From assembly GCA_014379785.1 (NCBI GenBank), contig JACMLD010000039.1, positions 1-10,247 on the forward strand: a DNA stretch of 10,247 bases. Direction: 5' to 3'. The translations under genes and the position numbers were made by a program. Within the stretch, counting starts at the first letter, position 1, and each line of letters begins with the position of its first letter. Shown here piece by piece: positions 1-5,442 of the stretch. A model generated the notes under the pieces. That model was given only the letters and a program-made list of their open reading frames with translations, was not told the DNA's origin and searched no databases. Source of the DNA: Chitinophagaceae bacterium. GTDB lineage: Bacteria; Bacteroidota; Bacteroidia; Chitinophagales; Chitinophagaceae.

Positions 1-326
1 ATTATTTTTGACACTGCTTCATTCAATTCTTCTGCCGTCATCTGTTTGGGAAGATATCGCTCTATCACTTCAATTTCTTCTTCTTCTTTTTTTGCGAGAT
101 CTGCCCTGTTCTGCTGCTGATAAATATCCAGTGAATCTTTTCTCGATTTCACCAGTTTCTGAAGAAGCTTTGTTTCATCGGCTTCACTCAGCTCGCCCGT
201 GGCGCCTTCTGCAGTCTTTGCGTTGAGGATTGCGGCCTTTATCGCACGGAGACTGCGCAGACCTGCTTCGTTTTTCGACTTCATGGCATCTTTCATCTCT
301 GCCATGACCTTTTGTTCCAGACTCAT
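1..326 (-). CDS. yqeY: GatB/YqeY domain-containing protein (C-terminus cut by window edge)
   Basis: Reading the minus strand from an ATG at 324-326 gives 108 codons without a stop, running off the left edge. The protein begins MSLEQKVMAEMKDAMKSK, followed by a segment like LRAIKAAILNAK and then, after a Glu/Lys-rich helix, IEVIERYLPKQM. This order (helical N-terminus, 'LR.iKaAI.n', acidic stretch, 'YLP.Qm') is that of the YqeY family, which resembles the tail domain of the GatB subunit of tRNA-dependent amidotransferase. Full-length members are about 150 residues, so roughly the last 40 are missing here. The molecular role of stand-alone YqeY proteins is not settled; tRNA binding is suspected from the GatB resemblance. 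The gene starts 19 bases after the gldC stop and is probably the last of a three-gene minus-strand transcript. Confidence 0.92.
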   Translation of the reverse strand, partial: MSLEQKVMAEMKDAMKSKNEAGLRSLRAIKAAILNAKTAEGATGELSEADETKLLQKLVKSRKDSLDIYQQQNRADLAKKEEEEIEVIERYLPKQMTAEELNEAVSKI

Positions 327-345
327 ATTAGCGATTTGTTTTTAC

Positions 346-693
346 TTAGACTTTGTTTTCCTTCATCTGCTGATCACGGAATTTCTGGTAGAAATCCTTT
401 GCAAATCCTTTCATATCGTTGACCAGTTCAGTATTTTTTGTGGCCCGGTTGAATGTATCAGCCATTGTCATAAAGGTCTGATAATAGAAATCCGCCATCT
501 CGTCTACCATCATTTCTTTTGTCCACAGGTCAATTCTCAGCGCTGTTTTATCGGCGCCGTCCCAAAACGACAGCATCATGGCTTTTGATTTCTGCGTCAT
601 ATCTGCTGAACTGTCTGAAGCTTTCCAGTTGATCTGCTGGGGTACCTTTTCATTATCCAGTACCACGTCAATGGTTATTGTAGATTGATTCAT
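346..693 (-). CDS. gldC: Gliding motility protein GldC
   Basis: A 115-residue soluble protein with no signal peptide or membrane segment. It matches the GldC family along its length: an N-terminal beta segment (TITIDVVLDNEKVPQ), then 'INWKASDS', 'KAMMLSFWDGADK..LRIDLWTKEMMVDEM', 'FYYQTFMTMADTFNRAT' and a short charged C-terminus. The 'LRIDLWTK.M.VDEM' block is the clearest family signature. GldC is a small cytoplasmic protein first found in Flavobacterium johnsoniae, where its loss impairs gliding; its biochemical role is unknown. It accompanies the type IX secretion/gliding machinery, which agrees with the two T9SS cargo proteins further right. The usual neighbour gldB is not in this window. 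The gene lies 21 bases after the glycosyltransferase-like gene and 19 bases before yqeY on the same strand, suggesting co-transcription. Confidence 0.93.
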   Translation of the reverse strand: MNQSTITIDVVLDNEKVPQQINWKASDSSADMTQKSKAMMLSFWDGADKTALRIDLWTKEMMVDEMADFYYQTFMTMADTFNRATKNTELVNDMKGFAKDFYQKFRDQQMKENKV

Positions 694-714
694 AGTTATT
701 CGTATCTGGCAAAG

Positions 715-1734
715 TTAGCTGATTTGCGATTGCTGACCTGTTGTGATGAGTGCCATTGCCCTGGACATCATACCATCGAACAGATTTTCGCCGGCGAGTT
801 TTTTGTTAATGGATGCAAGAGCCGTCATTTGTGATTCGTCGCGGTACAGATTGATCATTCCCTGCGAAAATCCATCGATCAGATTTGTATTAGAAACCCA
901 GACGGCGCCTTCGGTGATATTGCGGTGTATTGGCAGATCTGAAGCAACGATTGCTTTGCCAGCCTGTATGGCCAGGCCGATTGCGACCGGCAATACAGGT
1001 ATGGTGGATGGATAAACCATTGCGTAGGATGCTGCCGCCATACGGATCAGTTCTTCTTCGGCAGGGTCTTCAATCAGCACAACGTCTTCCCTGTATTTAT
1101 AGGACTGTAGTCTTTCGGCCAGAAAATCGGCGTATTTGCCTGAGTAACCTGCTATGATGAGCTGCATATCCGACTGCTGCCATTTTTTAAAAATAGAGAA
1201 TGCTTTTATCAGGTCAAGTAAAAGATGCTGCGGGGTGATTTCTCCGGCAAAGAGGAAATAATCACGGCCTCCACTGTATTCGGTCTTAGTGCTTTCGGTT
1301 ACTGTCCAGCTGCTGTCATAAACCGGACTCCCCATAACTGGTTTGAGTGCAAGTTCATGTGAGGCGGATACGCCCTCCGGCCTGTTAAAGACTATCACCG
1401 ACCCCGGTTGACGGAGGCCGGCGGCCGTGAGTGTCTCCGGATTGATGAAAAATATGAGGATAGAGTCCGGCTTAATGACCAGGTAACGCTCGGCCAGCTG
1501 TTTTTTCAGAAAAGCCATTATTCTTGACCTGTCGAGCCACGCGAAACGGCTTTTCGCCAGAAACTCCACTTTGAGGTTTTTTGGCAATGCTGACTCTGTC
1601 TCTTTGGGAGTGGCCAGGAAGATAAAATCGGTTTCAGGAGAATGGCGGACGAGTCCCAGACAAAATTCCTCCATAAAAGCACTTACGGAGGGACTAAGCT
1701 TTTCCTGTAACCTGAAATCAATAACTAGTTTCAT
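715..1734 (-). CDS. GT4-like glycosyltransferase with degenerate active site
   Basis: A 339-residue protein with the GT-B fold pattern of group 1 (GT4) glycosyltransferases. The C-terminal half is recognisable: 'YFLFAGEITPQHLLLDLIKAF' begins the nucleotide-sugar domain (about residues 159-330), followed by 'QLIIAGYSG' (191-199), 'VVLIED' (218-223) and 'MVYPSTIPVLPV' through 'GKAIVASDLP' (239-268). Active members use a Gly-Arg...Lys motif at the start of this domain and two glutamates (E-x7-E) before 'GTPVVAS'. Aligned by eye without gaps, the Arg is Glu165, the Lys position is Gln169/His170, and the two glutamates are Pro246 and Leu254. The fold is kept but the catalytic and donor-binding residues appear lost. 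The N-terminal half (1-155) has no motif I recognise. The ATG at 1734 is chosen because MKLVIDFRL gives the expected first beta strand. It is the first gene of a minus-strand group with gldC and yqeY. It may be a pseudo-enzyme or scaffold, or a very divergent transferase; no acceptor can be named. Confidence 0.8.
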   Translation of the reverse strand: MKLVIDFRLQEKLSPSVSAFMEEFCLGLVRHSPETDFIFLATPKETESALPKNLKVEFLAKSRFAWLDRSRIMAFLKKQLAERYLVIKPDSILIFFINPETLTAAGLRQPGSVIVFNRPEGVSASHELALKPVMGSPVYDSSWTVTESTKTEYSGGRDYFLFAGEITPQHLLLDLIKAFSIFKKWQQSDMQLIIAGYSGKYADFLAERLQSYKYREDVVLIEDPAEEELIRMAAASYAMVYPSTIPVLPVAIGLAIQAGKAIVASDLPIHRNITEGAVWVSNTNLIDGFSQGMINLYRDESQMTALASINKKLAGENLFDGMMSRAMALITTGQQSQIS

Positions 1735-1745
1735 AGAAATATATG

Positions 1746-1777
1746 CGAAAATACCCCGTTTTAGATCCCATGAGCAA
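1746..1777 (-). promoter_or_regulatory. Possible promoter for the glycosyltransferase-like gene
   Basis: On the minus strand, TTG (1775-1777) is followed after 21 bases by TATTTTCG (1746-1753), one base off the Bacteroidota -7 consensus TAnnTTTG. The start codon is only about a dozen bases downstream, so the leader would be very short. The match is weak and the assignment is tentative. Confidence 0.2.
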
Positions 1778-1880
1778 GGATAGGACTAAAGCATTGATAT
1801 TGACTGTAATTATGAAAAAAGAGTTTATCAAAAGTTCGAAAACTGTGGTTTTTACGGTGGGGGAAAATGGGTACTAACAC

Positions 1881-1912
1881 TTCTCTCCCCAGACTTTATT
1901 GATCTATTTTTG
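1881..1912 (+). promoter_or_regulatory. Possible promoter for the choice-of-anchor E protein gene
   Basis: TATTTTTG at 1905-1912 matches the Bacteroidota -7 element TAnnTTTG exactly. The -33 element is poor: only TTC (1881-1883), 21 bases upstream, where TTG/TTTG is expected. It would give a leader of about 35 bases ahead of the ATG at 1955. Confidence 0.35.
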
Positions 1913-1954
1913 ATTTGTAATCCTAATCCTGACATCACCCAAAATACTGTACCT

Positions 1955-3160
1955 ATGAAACAACACTACTCAAAATTGCCATTTTTAATGGCGCTTATTC
2001 TGGTCCTGGCCTATATTCCAGACAAGGCCCAGGCGCAATGTAACTGTTCGGGAGGTCAGCCCCCTTTGACTGTGGTCTATGATACTTCAGGTCTGATTCC
2101 CCCGGCAAATGACTCCACTGTATACAATTTTCGTCAGTTCGACCCTACTTTGGGAACGCTTGTCTGCGTTGGCCTGGAAGCGTGGGTGACTGGTATCGTG
2201 CGTATGAGGTTGGAAAATGACGAGATCTATCCAATCAACTATACCATTAAGTATACCCGTAGTGATAAGGTATCAGGTACCGGTCTTGGAACTCCTTTGC
2301 AGAACAACCTGACAAAGAACTACGGACCTTACCCGCTGGCGGAATCTGACTACATTTATTTCTTTGGTCCCGATTACAAAGCGATTGGTCCCGATACCGT
2401 GCTTTTCAACAAACTTATTTCTACCACCATTTCGAGCAACGTTACTCCGTTTCTCGGTGCGGGTGTGGTAACATACTCATACCGTGTGAGCGGTTCAACA
2501 GTTGTTACCGGTAGCAGTAACTACATTTTTTCAATCAACTCTATCGACAGGCTTCGTTTCAGACTTACCTACAGCTACTGTCCGAATAATCTGCTTGCTG
2601 CAGGTATAAAAGATTTTGCAGCTACCAAAAAAGGCAGTCAGGCAGTGGTTTTGGGCTGGACGACGCAGGAAGAAGAATCAACCAACAACTATGAAATCGA
2701 AAGCAGCAAAGACGGACGCGTATTCCAGTCAATCGGCAGCGTTAAAGCCAATTCTGAAGCAACTGCTGATGCAAAATACGAGTATCAACATAACCTTACT
2801 CAGAGCGTTGGTGGCAAATACTTCTACCGCATCAAACAGATAAGTGCGAATGGCGAAGCGAAATATAGTGCCGTAAGAACAGTGGTATTCGACAATGGCA
2901 AGACTGAGAAGTTTGCTCTTTATCCAAACCCTGCCCGCGGACGTGTAAACCTGGAATGGTCAGGCGCACTTGCCGGTGACATGAGAGTTGAGATACTCAA
3001 TAATGCGGGTCAGCAGGTCTATGTGAAGACCTTCGAAATGGCTGGATCAAGCATGATAAACCTGGATATTCCGACTACAATAACGCCAGGCTTGTATTTT
3101 ATCAGGACGAAAGACCTGACAACAAATGTGCAGCGTCTTACCAAACTGGTGATTCAGTAA
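1955..3160 (+). CDS. Secreted choice-of-anchor E domain protein with T9SS type A sorting domain
   Basis: A 401-residue exported protein. I start it at the ATG at 1955 rather than the in-frame TTG at 1910, because MKQHYSKLPFLMALILVLAY then begins directly with a signal peptide (basic N-region, hydrophobic core, cleavage after AQA near residue 27). Residues about 29-211 fit the choice-of-anchor E pattern: 'QFDPTLGTL' near the start, 'GIVRMRLEN', 'FLGAGVVTYSY', and a closing 'LRFRLTYSY' strand. This domain is named for occurring with different surface-anchoring signals. Residues about 213-318 form an Fn3-like beta module ('NNYEIESSKDGRVF', 'YFYRIKQIS'). Residues from about 319 to the end are a T9SS type A sorting domain beginning LYPNPARG (YPNP at 323-326) and ending in a short 'LTKLVIQ' strand. 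Export would be by Sec, then across the outer membrane by T9SS. No catalytic residues are evident; a structural or binding role is inference. The gene stands alone, closed by the terminator at 3187-3217. Confidence 0.86.
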   Translation: MKQHYSKLPFLMALILVLAYIPDKAQAQCNCSGGQPPLTVVYDTSGLIPPANDSTVYNFRQFDPTLGTLVCVGLEAWVTGIVRMRLENDEIYPINYTIKYTRSDKVSGTGLGTPLQNNLTKNYGPYPLAESDYIYFFGPDYKAIGPDTVLFNKLISTTISSNVTPFLGAGVVTYSYRVSGSTVVTGSSNYIFSINSIDRLRFRLTYSYCPNNLLAAGIKDFAATKKGSQAVVLGWTTQEEESTNNYEIESSKDGRVFQSIGSVKANSEATADAKYEYQHNLTQSVGGKYFYRIKQISANGEAKYSAVRTVVFDNGKTEKFALYPNPARGRVNLEWSGALAGDMRVEILNNAGQQVYVKTFEMAGSSMINLDIPTTITPGLYFIRTKDLTTNVQRLTKLVIQ

Positions 3161-3186
3161 ATAATAACGACATCCCACATACCACC

Positions 3187-3217
3187 AAAGCTACCCCGAG
3201 AGGGGTAGCTTTCTTTT
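3187..3217 (+). terminator. Intrinsic terminator, 11-bp stem with GAGA loop
   Basis: AAAGCTACCCC (3187-3197) pairs perfectly with GGGGTAGCTTT (3202-3212) around a GAGA (GNRA-type) tetraloop, and CTTTT follows. It begins 26 bases after the stop of the choice-of-anchor E protein gene and separates it from the promoter of the DUF4290-murA group. Confidence 0.9.
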
Positions 3218-3228
3218 AGGCCTTTAGT

Positions 3229-3260
3229 TTTGAATGCTTAACTTTAGTTTCCTACTTTTG
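3229..3260 (+). promoter_or_regulatory. Promoter for the DUF4290-murA group
   Basis: TTTG at 3229-3232 is followed after exactly 20 bases by TACTTTTG at 3253-3260. Both elements and the spacing fit the Bacteroidota primary sigma-factor consensus (TTTG, 19-21 bases, TAnnTTTG). Transcription would start near 3266-3268, leaving only about 12-15 bases before the ATG at 3280. The promoter sits just after the terminator of the previous gene, which supports a transcription-unit boundary here. Confidence 0.75.
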
Positions 3261-3279
3261 ATTCTTACAAATAGTGATA

Positions 3280-4068
3280 ATGGAGTATAATACAGAAAGA
3301 AACCATCTGGTGATGCGTGAATATGGGCGTCATATTCAGAAGATGGTAGAGTACCTGCTGACGATAGAGGACAAAGAAAAAAGGCAGAGAAATGCCTATT
3401 CGATGATTGAGCTGATGGGGTTTCTAAACCCGCACCTTAAAAACGTTGAAGATTTCAGACATAAATTATGGGATCATCTTTTTCTCATTTCAGATTTTAA
3501 ACTGGATGTAGAATCGCCGTACCCGATTCCCACACGCGAAACATTAAAGGCAAAACCAGATCCCCTTCCTTATCCAAAACGATATCCGAAGTTCGCGCAT
3601 CTTGGAAAAAACCTTGAACTTATTATCAGCAAAGCGTTGAAGGAAGAAAATCCTGAGAAGAAGCTCGGTTTTGCAAATGCCGTAGCATATTATATGAAAC
3701 TTGCCTATAATAACTGGCACAAGGAGCAGGTCCACGACGATGCAATTCAAAGCGAGCTTTCAAATATCACCGATGGCCAGCTGGAGTTTACCAATACGCC
3801 GTATGTAAAAGCATTCCGCGCAAACGAAGGCCGGGAGCGCGATAGCCGTGGTTATGGTGATTACCGCAACAAACGCAATCAGAAGTTTCAGCCAAGAGGT
3901 GGTGGCAACGACCGCAGAGATAATAATAATAACCGCAGAGACAATCGTGGTGGTTCCGGTGGGGGAAACAATCAGGGTAATAATCAGGGTAATAACCAGG
4001 GCAATAGCCAGGGGAACAACCAGGGAAACAACAACAAATTCAACAACAACAAGAAGCGTTTCAAATAA
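3280..4068 (+). CDS. DUF4290 domain-containing protein with RGG/NNQG low-complexity tail
   Basis: A 262-residue protein. The start is taken as the ATG at 3280 (MEYNTERNHLV), the usual beginning of this family; an in-frame GTG lies two codons upstream at 3274. Residues 1 to about 171 match DUF4290, a Bacteroidota family of unknown function: 'EYNTER.HLV..EYGR.IQKMVEY', 'LMGFLNPHLK', 'DFRHKLWDHLFLISDFKLDV..PYPIP' and a helical stretch containing 'MKLAYNNWHK'. There is no signal peptide or membrane segment, so it should be cytoplasmic. From about residue 180 the protein becomes disordered, basic and rich in Arg, Gly, Asn and Gln, with RGG, RRDN and five NNQG-type repeats, ending KFNNNKKRFK. Such tails in other proteins often bind RNA or mediate assembly; applying that here is inference. 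It is first in a co-directional run, 24 bases ahead of murA. The DUF4290-murA pairing is, to my knowledge, common in the phylum and suggests a link to envelope synthesis, unproven. Confidence 0.92.
   Translation: MEYNTERNHLVMREYGRHIQKMVEYLLTIEDKEKRQRNAYSMIELMGFLNPHLKNVEDFRHKLWDHLFLISDFKLDVESPYPIPTRETLKAKPDPLPYPKRYPKFAHLGKNLELIISKALKEENPEKKLGFANAVAYYMKLAYNNWHKEQVHDDAIQSELSNITDGQLEFTNTPYVKAFRANEGRERDSRGYGDYRNKRNQKFQPRGGGNDRRDNNNNRRDNRGGSGGGNNQGNNQGNNQGNSQGNNQGNNNKFNNNKKRFK
3967..4026 (+). repeat. Five tandem 12-bp units encoding NNQG repeats
   Basis: Five in-frame 12-base units of the form AAYAAYCAGGGN run from 3967 to 4026 and encode NNQG, NNQG, NNQG, NSQG, NNQG in the tail of the DUF4290 protein. 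The copies differ mostly at third codon positions, so the array is not freshly duplicated. Unit length is a multiple of three, so copy-number change by slippage would keep the frame. Confidence 0.9.
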
Positions 4069-4092
4069 GCCGCCCAGGCGATCCATTTTATT

Positions 4093-5406
4093 ATGAATGC
4101 CTTTGAAGTACGCGGCGGGAAAAAACTCAATGGTGATATCACACCACAAGGTGCAAAAAACGAAGCACTGCAGATCATCAGTGCCGTACTGCTGACACCC
4201 GAAGAAGTTTCCATCACAAATATTCCGGATATCGTTGATGTCAATCTCCTGATCGAGTTATTAGGAGATATCGGCGTAAAGGTCAACCGCATTTCCCGGG
4301 ACACCTGTCTTTTCAAAGCTGATGACATCAATGTAGACTATCTGCACAGCGAAGCATATAAGAAAAAGAGCGGCAGACTGCGCGGTTCTGTGATGCTTGC
4401 CGGACCCATGCTTGCAAGATTTAAAAAAGCTTTCGTTCCAAAACCCGGTGGCGACAAGATCGGAAGGCGCCGCCTGGACACACATATCATCGGTTTTGAA
4501 AAACTCGGTGCCCGCTTTGAATTCAACAGCGAAGAAGGCATATTTCATCTTGATGGTTCCAATCTCCGCGGCACCTATATTCTGCTGGATGAACCTTCTG
4601 TGACGGGAACTGCCAATATTGCAATGGCTGCTTCAATGGCGAAAGGCACCACGACAATCTACAATGCAGCCTGCGAGCCGTACCTGCAGCAACTTTGCAA
4701 AATGCTGGTGAGAATGGGAGCAAAGATCAGTGGCATTGGAAGTAATTTGCTTGTGATCGAGGGTGTAGATTATCTGGGTGGCACTGAGCACAGGATGTTG
4801 CCGGATATGATTGAGGTAGGTTCCTTTATCGGACTTGCGGCCATGACGCAGGGTGATGTGACCATTCGCAATGCAGGCATCGAGCACCTGGGGATCATAC
4901 CGGAAAAGTTCAGACAACTCGGAATCGAGCTTGAATTCAGTGGTGACGACATCCATATTCCTGCCAGGGACCTTTACGAAATACAAACATTTCTCGACGG
5001 ATCGGTACTGACCATATATGACCACCCATGGCCGGGTTTCACGCCGGATTTACTGAGCATTGTGCTGGTTGTGGCTACCCAGGCAAAGGGTTCTGTTTTG
5101 CTGCACCAGAAGATGTTTGAAAGCCGGTTGTTTTTTGTTGACAAACTCATCGACATGGGTGCGCAGATTATTCTCTGCGATCCGCACAGAGCGGTGGTGA
5201 TAGGGCACGGCCGGGAGCAAAAACTGAGGGGAATCACCATGAGCAGTCCGGATATCAGGGCCGGAGTAGCCCTGCTCATTGCAGCGCTGAGTGCCGAAGG
5301 AAAGAGCATTATTCAGAACATCGAACAGATAGACAGGGGATACCAGCATATAGATCAGCGTCTCATGGCGCTAGGGGCTGATATCCGCCGCATTGAGATG
5401 GCATGA
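4093..5406 (+). CDS. murA: UDP-N-acetylglucosamine 1-carboxyvinyltransferase MurA (Cys-to-Asp type)
   Basis: A 437-residue cytoplasmic enzyme, slightly longer than E. coli MurA (419). It transfers enolpyruvate from phosphoenolpyruvate to UDP-GlcNAc, the first committed step of peptidoglycan precursor synthesis. Landmarks are 'QGAKNEAL' with Lys22-Asn23 at the substrate site, 'LRGSVMLAGPMLARF', the flexible loop 'PKPGGDKIGRRRLD', 'PSVTGTANIAMAAS', 'GFTPDLLS' with Asp319 equivalent to E. coli Asp305, 'SPDIRAG' with Arg389 equivalent to Arg371, and 'DRGYQHID' with Arg415 equivalent to Arg397. The loop position that is Cys115 in E. coli, the residue fosfomycin alkylates, is Asp121 here. Asp at this position is known to keep activity and give fosfomycin insensitivity in other bacteria. 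The start at 4093 gives the standard 'F.v.GG..L.G.i...GAKN' N-terminus. It follows the DUF4290 gene by 24 bases, probably on the same transcript. Confidence 0.98.
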   Translation: MNAFEVRGGKKLNGDITPQGAKNEALQIISAVLLTPEEVSITNIPDIVDVNLLIELLGDIGVKVNRISRDTCLFKADDINVDYLHSEAYKKKSGRLRGSVMLAGPMLARFKKAFVPKPGGDKIGRRRLDTHIIGFEKLGARFEFNSEEGIFHLDGSNLRGTYILLDEPSVTGTANIAMAASMAKGTTTIYNAACEPYLQQLCKMLVRMGAKISGIGSNLLVIEGVDYLGGTEHRMLPDMIEVGSFIGLAAMTQGDVTIRNAGIEHLGIIPEKFRQLGIELEFSGDDIHIPARDLYEIQTFLDGSVLTIYDHPWPGFTPDLLSIVLVVATQAKGSVLLHQKMFESRLFFVDKLIDMGAQIILCDPHRAVVIGHGREQKLRGITMSSPDIRAGVALLIAALSAEGKSIIQNIEQIDRGYQHIDQRLMALGADIRRIEMA

Positions 5407-5442
5407 TTTTTTACTTTCAATACAGGCAATCAACAACCTTAT

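Noticed and set aside
199..588. Plus-strand open frame of 129 codons across yqeY and gldC.
   Set aside because: It is antisense to two clear genes, has no recognisable domain, and its composition follows from the opposite strand.
1857..1891. GGGGGA ... TCTCCCC pairing considered as a hairpin in the divergent intergenic region.
   Set aside because: Only about four consecutive G-C pairs with a long loop and no T-run; too weak to call a terminator or riboswitch.
3967..4026. Tandem repeats considered as a CRISPR or iteron array.
   Set aside because: Units are 12 bases with no spacers, in frame inside a coding sequence and varying at third codon positions; they are a protein repeat.
3760..4149. 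Minus-strand open frame of 129 codons with long Val/Ile/Leu stretches that look like membrane segments.
   Set aside because: It lies opposite the Asn/Gln/Gly-rich tail of the DUF4290 gene and the start of murA; AAY/GGN-type codons read backwards give hydrophobic residues. No family resemblance and no start signal.
5391..5425. TTG followed by TACTTTCA upstream of the secreted hydrolase, considered as a promoter.
   Set aside because: Spacing is 16 bases rather than 19-21 and the -7 element has two mismatches.
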